Shown here: positions 44,765 to 56,134 of the stretch, piece after piece
Position numbering within the stretch: position 1 is the stretch's first letter
Layout: every line of letters begins with the position of its first letter
Source: Arion vulgaris
Lineage: Eukaryota; Mollusca; Gastropoda; Stylommatophora; Arionidae
Direction of reading: 5' to 3'
Length of the DNA: 64,000 bases
NCBI GenBank assembly: GCA_020796225.1
Contig: CM036756.1
Location: 70,105,043 to 70,169,042, forward strand
Notes under the pieces: generated by a model
Databases searched by the model: none
What the model saw: only the letters and a program-made list of their open reading frames with translations
What the model was told of the DNA's origin: nothing
Translations under genes and position numbers: made by a program

Positions 44765-45127
44765 CAGAATAAATGTTTAAGAAGAGTCATGCAAATTTTC
44801 TGGCTACATACAATAACAAATGAGGAGCTTTTGAAACGTACAGACTGTGCATCCTTGGAGACCATCATTAAGAGATGAATGTGGAGGTGGTTGGGATATG
44901 TATGTCGTATGCCAGTGGGGGCATTGGCTAAGACAGCTCTCAGATGGATAGCAGATGGAAAGAGAAGGCATGGATGTCCAAATGAAACATGGAGAAGAAC
45001 GGTGGAGAGAGAGCTGAAGGAGTGCAGCCTGACGTGGGAGACGGTTGGTAGAAAGGCAGCATAACGGCAACAGTGGAAGTCTCTTGTGGAAGCCTTATGT
45101 GTCAATCGGGACATGAAGAGGATATAA
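44765..45127 (+). mobile_element. LINE C-terminus
   Basis: It reads LRRVMQIFWLHTITNEELLK, then WRWLGYVCRMPVGALAKTAL, HGCPNETWRRTVEREL and an RQQWKSLVEALC end. A stop splits the middle, and the final block is open to about 45127. It is 5'-truncated. Confidence 0.88.
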
Positions 45128-45267
45128 ATAGATTTTATCTATCATTAATTTTCTTAATAACCATTACTTTTATTGTTGACACCTTGCAGGGGCTATTCGT
45201 TTAGCACGTTCGTGATCTTATATCATATCATCAACATTAGAAATGTAACAAATCAATCAGTTTTCGT

Positions 45268-45440
45268 ACTGCGAGTGATACGTGCTGCGAGTGATACGTA
45301 CTCCGAGTGATACGTACTCCGAGTGATACGTACTGCGAGTGATACGTACTCCGAGTGATACGTACTCCGAGTGATACGTACTCCGAGTGATACGTACTGC
45401 GAGTGATACGTACTCCAAGTGATACGTACTCCCAGTGATA
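45268..45440. repeat. 16-bp repeat, about 11 copies
   Basis: The unit is GAGTGATACGTACT(C/G)C. The minus frames translate to variants of SLGVRITRSTYH because three units (48 bp) restore frame. Confidence 0.95.
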
Positions 45441-45589
45441 ACGAATTTCAATGTCAGAATAATACCACAAACTATGATTAAAGTATCACAATTACATGCA
45501 AGAAAGGCGAAAGTACAAAGAGGTGTGGAGGTAACAAACCCACAGCAAACACCCACAAGATCCAATCAACAGATTAAACAGAAAACAGC

Positions 45590-45895
45590 ACACAACAATC
45601 TTTCGTCTAAGAACAGGTAGCTGCAGGCTCAACAATCACATGCACAGAGTAAAGCCAGCTCAGACTGCACAGTGCGCATGCCAGACAGAAACACAGACTC
45701 CAGAGCACATCCTGCAGTCATGTCCATCATACATAAACCAACGAAACGAAACATGGCCTCATGAACAAAGTTTACAGAGCAAGCTATGTGGAAATCTCGA
45801 AGAACTCCAACTGACATGCAGCTTCATAGAGGCAACCAATCTCGTGGTTTAGACGAGCATACGAAACCGAACGCAAAGAAAAAAAAAGAAGAAAA
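45590..45895 (+). mobile_element. I/Jockey-like LINE 3' end with GAACGCAAA tail
   Basis: It reads LRTGSCRLNNHMHRVKPAQT, then QCACQTETQTPEHILQSCPS and NETWPHEQSLQSKLCG, followed by a stop. The 3' terminus is CCGAACGCAAAG plus an A/G-rich tail near 45870-45895. That terminus matches the end of the SINE-C tail (GAACGCAAAGAAG), so a relative of this LINE is a candidate driver of SINE-C. Confidence 0.85.
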
Positions 45896-45984
45896 CATGC
45901 AAGAAAATATAAAAAATTAAGAAGGTGAAAAACTGGTTGAACACCGTAATTTTGTGTACTACGTCATTCTCAAGAAAATGACTT

Positions 45985-46340
45985 GACTGTGCACACCTGG
46001 ACATGCTGGAGTTCAGAAAATGAGCGTGCTGATTTTCGTGCAAACAATGCCCCAACTCAAACGGGTAGAAGCATGGACATAGCCTATATCATCAATGTGG
46101 TACGCTCTCCTTTATATGACATGGGCAAGTCTCAGACACCGGAACGAATTCGAGAATTAGGCATTAAGTTTGGATAGTGTCGTCTGACAGACATTGTCAT
46201 CTTCGTGGTAGAGAGAGAGATATACTAATCAACTTCTCATGGGTACGGTGAGCAAATTGACTTTAGGGTAGCTGCCGCAGCGGAGAACAGAGCACGAATA
46301 GGAATGCCCTGACGTCGATCGCAGAACATAACATAACATA
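45985..46340 (+). mobile_element. LINE RNase H-domain relic
   Basis: It reads HTWTCWSSENERADFRANNA, then GRSMDIAYIINVVRS, resembling the C-terminal part of a LINE RNase H domain (GHxG...NExAD, here degraded). It ends near a (CATAA)n run at 46320-46340. It lies after, not before, the C-terminal finger at 45590, so it is a separate insertion. Confidence 0.72.
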
Positions 46341-46488
46341 ACTGTAATGTTGTGCACTACGTCATTTTTTAGTGATCAGAAAACACAATGTTTTTTTGTG
46401 AAGAATGACATTTCCTTTATAATAAGCTAAGAGAAGTTTAATGTCGAAAGCTAAAAGTTCTATTTTATTTTTAATTCACTCAATTGGT

Positions 46489-46745
46489 CTTCTTCTTCTT
46501 TTTCTTTGCTTTTGTTCTTTACGACCAATTTTAATCACTCTGTGATATGTTTGATCTTTGCCAAGAACGTGTATACGTTGCACATTGGTTTGGTAGGCCC
46601 CTACACGCATAGACTTCTACACATTTAGGACACATGCATCCGATTTCAGCCAAACCTCCTTAGTCGCCTCTCACGACATGCGTGGCAGGTAACAGTGGTT
46701 CTATTCTTGACACCCCAAATTTGGGTTCTGGTAACCACTCGGGCA
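46489..46745 (-). mobile_element. SINE-C copy 6, full length, 11-bp TSD
   Basis: Full family order on the minus strand with a (GAA)n tail at the left edge. A perfect repeat ACTCAATTGGT flanks it at 46478-46488 and 46746-46756. Confidence 0.95.
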
Positions 46746-46784
46746 ACTCAATTGGTGATAACAACAAAACAAAGTCAATGTTTG

Positions 46785-47095
46785 TTGTTTTGTTAGCTTT
46801 CGTTTTTATCAACTAAGTTAACCACTCTTTGTCATCTGTCTGGTTTGAGCCGAGAACATGAATACGTTTCGTCCCCGTTAGGCGCTTCAAAATTTCTGCA
46901 AAAGTGTATGCATATTATTCAACAGGACATAAACTTGTACAGAGGAGGTGAGTGTACGATTTTGCCCACAGAAAACCCCACTTCAAAGTACCACATCTGA
47001 AGTTTTACTGCAGCATGGTATCAGACCTGATTGTTCATAGGAAGGCAATCATAGCTGAATCATGGACAACTAATACAAATCATAACATCAAGACT
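46785..47095 (-). mobile_element. SINE-E copy 1
   Basis: The minus strand ends in a diverged common tail (CATGTTCTCGGCTCAAACCA, ACAAAGAGTGGTTAAC, ACGAAAG). The body contains GATGTGGTACTTTG and AACAATCAG(G/A)TCT, shared with 48695-49010. No tRNA-like boxes were seen. Confidence 0.7.
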
Positions 47096-47097
47096 CT

Positions 47098-47345
47098 AGA
47101 GGTCTCTGTGGCTAAGTGGTTAAGCCCTTTCCCTTGTGAGTCGAAGGTAGTGGGTTCCAATCAGGACCGCATCGTTCTATTCACTAGTGTAGTTTTTCCA
47201 GAAATCCTAGGATTGTTGCTGGAGCTACGGAGTTTGTGCTTTGTGCAATACTCTCGGCAGGTAGTACGCCATTTCTGCGGAGGGGGCGAGCCATATGGGG
47301 TAAAACCCGGTGCAATGAAGTCAATCCTTCGTTTTTAAAACCATT
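47098..47345 (+). mobile_element. SINE-B copy 6, full length
   Basis: GTCTCTGTGGCTAAGTGG, B-box relic GGGTTCCAATCAGG, GGAGCTACGGAGTTTGTGC, CTCTCGGCAGGTAG and GGTAAAACCCGGTGCAATG. The A box is intact. The palindromic element begins at its 3' end. Confidence 0.92.
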
Positions 47346-47348
47346 TAA

Positions 47349-47935
47349 GGCGGGAGATCCACGCAGAAGACGGGTTGTCTTTTTTTTTAAAATTCACAGA
47401 ACAAAAACTAACAAACATATTGCCATACCATTTGGCCACATTTTGCCAAAGACATTGTTTTTCATGATTAAAAAAACTGTTAGTGTTTAATTGTTTGTCA
47501 AAAAATGTCCAATAACTTCCCAAAAATGTGTAACACAATTGGTTTTGTAGATATGGTTCTTGCAATATAGCCCTTCCAAATAACAAATAAATTTCAAATT
47601 AGAATAGCAAAATCTCTGCTTATATACAGGTCAGACAAAAAAGTGGAGGTTCACGCTAGAGCTATGAGTGATATGTACATCATATGCTAGTTTGAGATTC
47701 CTTGCACTTCTTGTGTTTGTGAAATCTACTTCCCGATGAAGGGGTTTAAAAAATATTTTTCAAGAAAATTAATTATTTTAAATATAAATAATTAGAATAC
47801 ATACACCAAACGTTGTTTATCATCAAAAACGAAGTCTTTTGCAACATGTGTCCAAATTGTATGACAATATGTTATTTTGGGGTTTTTTCTGTGAATTATT
47901 AAAAAAGACAACCCTTGTTCTGAGTGGGTCTCCCG
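47349..47935. mobile_element. 587-bp palindromic (foldback) MITE
   Basis: Left end GGCGGGAGATCCACGCAGAA and right end, read in reverse complement, GCGGGAGACCCACTCAGAA. Inward, GGGTTGTCTTTTTT, AATTCACAGAA and AACATATTG.CATAC.ATTTGG match between halves. The halves are diverged complements. Target duplications are unclear. TACAGGTCAGACAAAAAAGT near 47626 may be a mariner-like end inside. Confidence 0.8.
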
Positions 47936-48124
47936 CTTTCAACCTTTAAAACATCAAGACATAACATTAAGTGCATCAACCATTTCGAAAGTGAACTACA
48001 ATACTGAAATGTATACCAGAGAAATGATAGACAAATATTTTCAGTAACATAAAGCGATAGATACCATGGCTGAGTTACTATACTTTAAGTTTTCATAGTA
48101 TACACATTCAATGTTGATAGGGAG
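47936..48124. other. Spacer, no gene seen
   Basis: AT-rich spacer. Confidence 0.4.
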
Positions 48125-48127
48125 AGG

Positions 48128-48375
48128 TGGTCTCTGGGACACAGTGGTTAAACCGATTGCATTACATTATGAATGTCGTTGGTTCGAACTGACTACGTCG
48201 TTCTGTTGACAAATGAATTTTTGGTGAGATATCTAAGATTTTTTTTTAGCTACGGAGTTCGTGCTTGGCGCAATACTCTCGACGGGTAGAGCATCATTTC
48301 TGTAGATAGTGATCAAACCTATTGATCAAACCCGGTACAATAAGTCCAACTCTTTGTCTTTAAATCCTTTAAACA
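48128..48375 (+). mobile_element. SINE-B copy 7, old
   Basis: GTCTCTGGGACACAGTGGTT, B box GGTTCGAACTGAC, GCTACGGAGTTCGTGC, CTCTCGACGGGTAG. It is clearly more diverged than other copies. Confidence 0.78.
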
Positions 48376-48694
48376 TAAAAAATATTGCACGACTTTAACC
48401 TAAAAAATGTAATATGTACTTCCTGCTGTGACTGACAATGCGAACAGAATTAGTTAGACAATGAAATACTTTTGTTAAAAGCAAATGTGCTTTAACCTGA
48501 GACTGATACGAAAGTCACCTATGAAGTACATTATTCCAAAGCACGCATCGTTTCTTTCTATTCCCCTATATCCATCATTTTCTTAAGCAGGTCTATTTCT
48601 TGTTTAATGTACCTTCCAGGACAAATTCTTCACTGTTTAATGTATGATTACATTTTATTTCGTTTTTATGTTTTATCTATGAGTGGTCAATGAT
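48376..48694. other. Intergenic DNA, no gene seen
   Basis: AT-rich sequence without recognised repeats. Confidence 0.4.
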
Positions 48695-49010
48695 ATCAAT
48701 TTTTTGTTTTTGCGTTCATTCGTATCATGATATCAGCTAGGTCAACCACTCTCTTCTATCTGGTGCGGCTTACGACGAGAAGGTGAGTACGTTGAACCCT
48801 CGTTATATCCCTACTGTATCTAAGACAAGACCCCACAACCGAATTTCGGAAACATTATTTATCTATTATCCAACAAGACAGAAATGTGTACAGACGAGTA
48901 ACTAATATTTTGCAAGCAGAAAAACACAACTACAAAGTACCACATCCAGAGAATGGTTTTAGATCTGATTGTTCAACAGAAGGAGAATGTCAGAGCTGAC
49001 ACATGAAAAA
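48695..49010 (-). mobile_element. SINE-E copy 2
   Basis: Same blocks as 46785-47095 on the minus strand: AACAATCAGATCT, GATGTGGTACTTTG and a tail ending GAATGAACGCAAA. The tail supports membership in the shared-tail group. Confidence 0.7.
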
Positions 49011-49214
49011 CACGATGTTAGTGAAGTTTGCAAAATCAACATTACATTTCAAAGTTTCAATGTTCTCCCTATTGATCTTATGATCTGGTTTTGTCCCTAT
49101 AATTTTGCAATTTATGATATCATCTTCAAAATGCGGTTTAGTAGTCTTTTGTGTTTATATCTGCATATTACAGTTTCACAGTTTTATATCTTCAGTTAGG
49201 TTTTTCTCATTCGT

Positions 49215-49565
49215 TTGTCTCTGTGGCAAAGTGGTCAAACAATTTGCTTTGTGTTCTGAAGGTAGTGAGATTGAATCCTGACTGACCTCGTCGTTCAGTT
49301 CCCGAGTGTATTTTTTTTTTACCAGAGATCCTACGCCCTTGCTTTGTAAGTCGAATGTCGTGGGTTCGAATCCGGACCACGCGTTCTGGTCACAGGTACA
49401 TTTTTTCCAGAGACACCTAGGATTGTTGCTGGAACTACGGAGTTTGTACTTAGTGCACTATACTCTGCTGGTGGCGTCCATTTCTGCTGAGAGGGACCGA
49501 GCTATATGGAGTAAAACCCGGAGCAGTGAAGACAATACTTTGGCTTTAAAACTTCTTTCAGTGCC
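49215..49565 (+). mobile_element. SINE-B copy 8, dimeric head
   Basis: A first head (GTCTCTGTGGCAAAGTGGTC, B box relic GAGATTGAATCCTG) ends near 49325. A second head missing its A box (GTGGGTTCGAATCCGGACC) and a full body follow. Two heads before one body indicate a dimer or SINE-into-SINE insertion. Confidence 0.82.
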
Positions 49566-50364
49566 AACTTGAGGTTGGGTCAACCTAAAAGTTGAATGCA
49601 ATCGCAAAAAATATTATCTTTTACTGGAGATTGTTCCGAGACTACTCATCTATGAAGCAGTGCACTAAGCACTTATGCTACGGCAGTTAAGATGAGTGCA
49701 TGTAGAAGTATTAACCTATAAGAGCGTAGGACGTATCCAAGTCTGGACCAATTTCCTCCCAAAGTTCTAAACTACTTTAGCGAAGCAAACATAATCCTAC
49801 AAAAATAAATGTCCATTGTCAGGACAAGAATGAGCGAGAATGTGGAAAATTCTGAAAATTTCAACAACGTAAAGTGTCGGCTACCGGGAAACAGAAGTTT
49901 CGAGTACATCTTATCCAGGAGAGGCGTGAATCAATGAACTCAACATTTACACGCTATCTAAATCATTATTGACAATGTTAGCGAGTTGGGGTCATAAAGA
50001 CTAGGATTTAGAGAATAATAGGGACAGAAGACAGATGCAACATTTCGTCAGTTATGTGGAGTTGTTTTTTTAATCAGCAGCCTGGCAGTATGCTGGCAGT
50101 CTTGAGAGATAATAAAAATAGTGTGGATGAAAGAAATTCGAATGCATTGCTGCTGTATTCTGTCGTGTTTTATACATGCTAGGTCTTGTTTCATAAGTTG
50201 TCATATCAGTATCAAAGTTTACTTTCATCTGAGCCTAATCCTCGTACTTTCTTCTCAGTTAAGTCATATATATCCATCCACTGAAAGTGATGATTACAGC
50301 AGTCTTAGACACGTGTTGTTGCACCACTTCACATGGTGTGTACGCGAAAGTGACTGTATAGTAT
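49566..50364. other. Intergenic DNA, no gene seen
   Basis: About 0.8 kb. A 105-codon plus frame (50121-50438) runs into the MITE and has no recognised motif. Confidence 0.45.
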
Positions 50365-50530
50365 CAGTGGCGGCTCGTGATCGTTTTTGTTGGTGGGGCC
50401 AGACACAAATTTTCGGGAAAATCATGGCTTTGGATTAGCTTATAATTTAATTTATTAAATAATAAATACACGTTACACATTTTTTTGGTGGGGCCCGGCC
50501 CCACTGGGTCTTAATGACGATCCACCACTG
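50365..50530. mobile_element. hAT-type MITE, copy 2
   Basis: CAGTGGCGGCTCGTGATCG...TCCACCACTG with the same interior as 19925-20086 (TGGGGCCAGACA, AATAAATACACGTTACAC, GGCCCCACTGG). The flanking octamers do not match, so the TSD has decayed or the right end is altered. Confidence 0.88.
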
Positions 50531-50654
50531 ATGATCATTATGACGCTGTACTATTGTATGATTTGTAGTTGTCTGAAACTGTATCTTACTGTGTATTTGG
50601 GTTTAATAGAGGAAATATTTCATAGCTTACTTAATGTATTCATATCAGATCCGT
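50531..50654. other. Spacer, no gene seen
   Basis: AT-rich spacer. Confidence 0.4.
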
Positions 50655-51130
50655 TCACACTTTCATCATGGAAGATATAGATTTTGCTGACAACATCGCA
50701 CTTCTGTCTCACACACTTACATTTTTTTAGGAAAAGACTTGCCGCCATAACCAGTACAACCAGATGGTTAGGCTAAAAATCAATCTGAAGAAAACAGAAA
50801 TAATAGCTCTAAACATGGTCTCCCAAGCACCAGTCAAACTAGAAAATAAAGCACTTACTGCTTTCAGATATCTAGGTAGTGTTATCAGCCACGGAGAAGC
50901 TGGATCGGACATTAAAAGGATATCGAGTAAGGCCCGGTATATTCATGACCCTTCAGGAGGTCTGGAAATGAGCCCAGTACAGCATCAGAACCAAGATTAA
51001 TATGTATCGCAGCTGTGTGCTATCAATTTTACTTTATGATAGCATCAGAATGCTGGAGATTGACCGAACAAGATATGTCTAAACTCTCCACTTTCCATAT
51101 AACTTGTCTGGGAAACAATACAAAGGACAG
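50655..51130 (+). mobile_element. LINE RT palm-to-tail relic
   Basis: DFADNIALLSH (RT motif C, expected DFADD; the second Asp is Asn here), then MVRLKINLKKTEIIALNM, KALTAFRYLGSVISHG and TRTKINMYRSCVLSILLYDS. The loss of the catalytic Asp and frameshifts show it is inactive. Confidence 0.88.
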
Positions 51131-51709
51131 CCAAGAACTGAGAAAAATTGTGTCTATTTGTTACAGCCCTAAACACCAGAGCTTCATAGACTAGATATAT
51201 ATATACATATATATATATAAAATTTACAAAATTTATATTCATGTCAAGAACCTGCAAGTATTGCTTGGATACGACCTTGTAGCGAAGAAAGTGTTGTCCC
51301 ATAGATATTTTGACGGAAGCCATATCTCCATATAATATACCCTTAGATATCATCTTAGACGACCTTGGTGGAGAAGAGTGGCCAGGCTGGGAAATTGATG
51401 TCGTATTTCAACACTTCTTTGTTTGTTACTCCAGAAGAACCCGAGTATACGTCTCCAGCAACGTCTAGTATGATGAAATGTAATCATCATTTTCTCCACA
51501 TGCACATAAGATTCGCGATATTCTGTCATAGATTAGATCAACGCGTAGGATATGTACACATTAACCTTGACTTTGATGCTCAGTGACCTGGTTGCTGGAA
51601 TCATTGACAAAATGTCAAGGAGAAGTTATCTTTCAATTTTCCTTATATCAACAAATCAAAAGCAATCAATATAATATCTGAATGTTTCATTCATTTTCTC
51701 CAAGAGGAT
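51131..51709. other. Intergenic DNA with (TA)-rich run
   Basis: A short TATATA-rich run lies near 51195-51222. Nothing else is recognised. Confidence 0.45.
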
Positions 51710-51955
51710 TCATAAGAAAAAATATTCTCATGTTAGCAGAAAAAGTATTCTCATGTTAGCAGAAAAAGTATTCTCATGTTAGCAGAAAAGTATTTTCATG
51801 TTAGCAGAAAAAGTATTCTCATGTTAGCAGAAAAGTATCCTCATGTTAGCAGAAAAAAGTATTCTCGTGTTAGCAGTAAAAGTATTTTCATGTTAGCAGA
51901 AAAAGGAATTCTCATGTTAGCAGAAAAGTATTTTAATGTTAGCAGTAAAAGTTAA
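51710..51955. repeat. 23-bp minisatellite, about 10 copies
   Basis: The unit is AAAAAGTATTCTCATGTTAG, then CAG. A-run length varies by one or two. Confidence 0.94.
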
Positions 51956-51987
51956 CATTTTTATTATATATACTTGTATACAATGTA

Positions 51988-52230
51988 TGTGGACGTCTGT
52001 GGCTTAGAGGTACTAAGCGATATCACAAGATATGATTCTTCTTCTTCTTCTTCTCTTCCACCATTTACTTCTTTATAGAAGTGTGTATGGGGGATGGGGG
52101 TGGGGGAGAATATGTAGTGATCTTGTGTGTGATTGTGCTAAACAAAAGAGTACCTGGTTCATACTCTGCGGCAGGCAGTTTGGAAGCAAACTTGTTCCCA
52201 TTGATTTTTGCGAACGGTAAAAATATAGCG
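51988..52230 (+). mobile_element. SINE-K copy 2 with inserted sequence
   Basis: An A-box-like GTCTGTGGCTTAGAGG, then a (TTC)n-containing insert, a B-box-like CTGGTTCATACTC, and the K body TTTGGAAGCAAACTTG...GCGAACGGTAAAAATA. A (TA)n run follows at 52233-52251. Confidence 0.62.
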
Positions 52231-52262
52231 GCTATATATATATATATATACATGAAGTTTCT

Positions 52263-52436
52263 CCGTTACTCTTGATGTTACTCTTAATGTTACTCTTAAT
52301 GTTACTCTTAATGTTACTACTAATGTTATTCATAATGTTACTACTAATGTTACTCGTAATGTTACTACTAATGTTACTCCAAATGTTACTCTAAATGTTA
52401 CTACTAATGTTACTCCAAATGTTACTACTAATGTTG
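52263..52436. repeat. 12-bp repeat, about 15 copies
   Basis: The unit is TTACT(C/A)(T/C)TAATG and variants; CTC and CTA types alternate in the right half. Confidence 0.93.
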
Positions 52437-54765
52437 ATATTGAAGGATAAGAATGCCGTTATTGTGTTTTAGATTCGGTCTGAAAGGATTACGTATATAC
52501 ATTATGTCAACCAATAAGACATAGCTTATTTGGCTCAACTGTCCTGAACGTGTACGTGCTGGCTGGCTGTAATAGAACTAGTCAGAATGGCATCAATAGC
52601 GTCTATAAAACGTCTTGAAGAAAAATATGCGGAATATATTGCTGTTTCTCACTGATATCTTGTTGAATAAGGGAACATTAATTTATAATGAATTGCTTCT
52701 ACTATTGAAGAAATTTGGAATGAAACATTGAACCTGATGGGAAAGATATGGTGCTTATTTTTCTAGAGAACCACATGAACAATCATCATCATACTCTTCA
52801 ACGACTGCTGGAGAAGGTCGAGCATTTAACGATCAGATCAAGTGTAATAAAAGTTCTGGTTAATAACCAATAAAGAATATATAGTGTCATTACAATACTG
52901 CACTCGTTATAGAATACCCAGATCAATAGTAATTAGTATTCCATTAACGAAATATCAAGGGACTTTGTTCACAATAGTTAATGTACAGATCAATATTCTC
53001 AAGAGCTTAAAAGATCCTGTTCTGCAGCGTGATGATGATGATTAAAGGATACAATGTAGATCCAAGTGCAAAGAAATACAGAACCTGTCGGTTTAAACAA
53101 GATGATCAGGGCTGGTTAAATATTGCAGTCATTTGAAGATTTGTAAACGGTCACAAACGTCACTGCGGGTTTAATATATTGTATGAATATCCCAGACAGT
53201 CAAACTGTGTGTTCGCTAAATGATTCATAAATAACCAGTTATAAAAACAGTGATATCCTGCATATGTTAGCTCACTCGAACACATTCTTCTGCCAAGAAA
53301 TTAAGACACTGCTAAACTTATAAGAAAACCAACAAGATAATAAGAATATAATTTTTTAAAAAGAAAGAAAACAAAAAAGAAATTTTTGGCCAAGGATTAA
53401 AAAAATTATCACAATAATATGAAATGTCTGTCGATGTTTGATATTTTATTCTTTAATATAACCAACATTGCGACTTTCCCTCCAGCCATGCTCCTAGATG
53501 TTCAGCCTCTTTCATTCAACTACGAACGGTATGTATTACCAATGGTTCTTGTGGATTTCTAGTTCTGAACGGTTCACGTCTCAGGTTAACCTCTCAGGTT
53601 ACTATTCGTGTTTGTACTTTTTTTCTAGGGTTAAATTTTAACAAAAAGTACAAATTGTCTGTCTTTATTTAACTTGATAAAATCAATCAGAACTATCTAA
53701 GGCAGCTCCTTAGATTTATATCCAACCTTTTTTATATATTGGGGCGAATATGACTAACGACTGTGGGGCGCCAGCGCCATGTAGCAAGTAAAATCATTTT
53801 GTCACTGTTTAAGTTTTAAGGTTGACATGCGTAGAGGATGGGTTTCTCTACAACCTCTGTACTCAGTTCACAAGCATGACTTACCAATCCAATTTTATTT
53901 TTTCTGTACACTTAACCTTTTAGTCTGTTGTGTCCTTGTTGTGCAGCTGATAGAGGGCCGTACTGTGCTATGCTACAGAGAGGTGGTGGCATCAGGCTGT
54001 AATGTAAGAGGGCGGCATAAGCAGCAAAATGAAAATACAATATGAACCATTCAATTATTTTAAAAATCTTTACGCAACGCTTTTCTATACTAGTCTATGT
54101 TATTCCAATATTGATGTATACGATTTATGATTTATCGTACGCCTCTACCTAAGCGCTTTCGGTATTCTTTGATTTCGGTTTCTAGTGCAGGTGCATCGTT
54201 GGCGACCGCTTGCCGAAAGACTTTTTTTTTAAAAACATTTAAGAGGCGGCATTTCGAAGACTTGCATCATATTGAGAAAATATATCGCACTGCCTGAGCT
54301 GATGATACTAGCTTGCTCATTGCGTGACATTTGTTCGTAGGAATTTATGTGATCTACATTTTTATGCGTCTTCTTTTACTGTTTCATTCAATATTTATCA
54401 TAATTTTAGACTCATAAAAAGAAATTATTTTTAATATGTTCGAGGGATACACTCTCTAATGATAATTGGTAAGACGTTTTAATTCTTATTATGCTGTAGT
54501 AACCTTATTAACCCTGATACAAAATCCCCACTGCCTTGTAGTCAGCACGATTATGCAGAAGGTTAGAGAAGTAAACATTGACCACAAGTCTAGAGGGAGG
54601 GACCCTAAGGCAGTTGATGGTTATGCTTGTATTCCATTCCATCTTATGGTATCCCACTGCAAACCCTGCTTGATATCAAACGTATGGACTTTGTCTTTCC
54701 TTTTGGATAAAAGAGTAGGGTAGAGAGGGGTGTTTGTGCAAAATAGACAAAGCACATTCCCCATA
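52437..54765. other. Long intergenic stretch, no gene seen
   Basis: About 2.3 kb without tandem arrays or recognised SINEs. Short frames at 53827-54045 and 54466-54723 show no domain. A diverged copy of the 38849 inner block lies at about 54245-54300. Confidence 0.45.
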
Positions 54766-54769
54766 GAAG

Positions 54770-55040
54770 CTGAACCGCCCGTATGTTGCCAGGGCTCGCG
54801 TGGGGAGCAAAGAATAGTAACACTGCGACCTACAAGGCATGTCATAAGAGGCAACTGAGGTAGAGGCCTAGGAAAGCTACCATAGTAAATAAAAAGCGTC
54901 GCAGAAACCGATTGTGCTGGCCTACTTTTAGGAACATAACTGACACAACACACAATCGCTCTTAGATTCGGATCACATACAAGTTAACAAGTTGTTAACA
55001 AGTGACCGATATGCAGCTCTCGAAGAAGAAGTAGAATATC
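54770..55040 (+). mobile_element. SINE-D copy 1
   Basis: It starts ACCGCCCGTATGTTGCCAGG, then AAAGAATAGTAACACTGCG, the body GCGTCGCAGAAACCG, a diverged common tail and CGAAGAAGAAG. The 5' third is homologous to SINE-C (AAAGAATAG.A(A/C)CACTG, CATGTC.TAAGAGGC). Confidence 0.82.
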
Positions 55041-55344
55041 AGCAGCCCAGGCAGAGAAAAAGAAATAATTGACCGTCGATAAAGACGGGAAAAACTCTCT
55101 GTATATGCCGCAGTTACAAAGGATTCACATAGCTCTTGTTTTTGTAAAACTTCTGCTCCCTAACTTTATTACTTAGTCCTTGGAGAAATCCTACTTCATG
55201 TGTAAGGCAATGCTACTTGAGAGATGCATGTAATGATAAAAGTAAGAAATGTGCTTGAGTATATGAAAGTTTTATTTGCAAGTTATTCGTCAGGAAATAG
55301 TTGTTGAAGTTACCACTTAAAGTCATAGGTGTTACAGAAAAGTT
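55041..55344. other. Intergenic DNA, no gene seen
   Basis: AT-rich sequence without recognised repeats. Confidence 0.4.
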
Positions 55345-55650
55345 CTTAGAACATCCTGGACAAGGAAGAGAAAAACTAAGATATCCAACAAGACCTGCAT
55401 TTCAAGGAGCATTGGTACATCAATAACATCATGTCACTGGAGATAAAATACTTTGGCCACGTTGAGTGGCATAGTGGTCTGGAGAGAACGGTAATGGAAG
55501 GCATGGTTCCCGGGGTACGAGGCAGGGGACGTCCAAGACGAAGGTGGCAACAAGACATCAAAGAAACCTTGAAAATGACGCTGGAGGAGACCAGAAAACA
55601 TGTTAGAGACAGAGTTTTTTTTTCATGCGGGCTGTGATGAAAGTCACATT
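55345..55650 (+). mobile_element. LINE C-terminus
   Basis: The frame 55431-55637 reads KYFGHVEWHSGLERTVMEGM, VPGVRGRGRPRRRWQQDIKE and ETRKHVRDRVFF. It is a well-preserved post-RT tail with no internal stop, truncated at the 5' end. Confidence 0.88.
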
Positions 55651-56130
55651 CCGCAAGGGACTACTACTACTTGAACCAAAGTCATGTGATGGTAGACACA
55701 TGACCAATATAGTATGTCTGTATAGATTACACTGGTTTTAACATTTGGTAATGTATCTCATCCACGCGCCACTTACGCATTATATGTTCAGTTTCTTACA
55801 TCGTCCTATTTTCTAATGTTGGGTATCAGTTTGACAAACATCATCTTCATGTAAGGAATATTAGATCACTAGATAGCGTGATGCCATCACTTAGCATTAC
55901 ACACTTTATGTCACATCTAGAAATTAGCTATTTATAGTTCTCTAAACGGTAACTGTCATGCTATGATGAATCAATGAACTAAGCTAATGTTTAAATGATA
56001 TAGTCGTTAAACATATTTATGACATATTTTAGAAGTACGTCACGATCCAGAAATAATCATCATCAATATCAGTCGCCATCAACGCTTGCGGGCACTTAAG
56101 ACAGAGACAAAATGGATCACACAATTAATG
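55651..56130. other. Intergenic DNA, no gene seen
   Basis: AT-rich sequence without recognised repeats. Confidence 0.4.
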
Positions 56131-56134
56131 AGCA

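Noticed and set aside
50121..50438. 105-codon plus frame
   Set aside because: It runs into the hAT MITE at 50365, so the frame is fortuitous.
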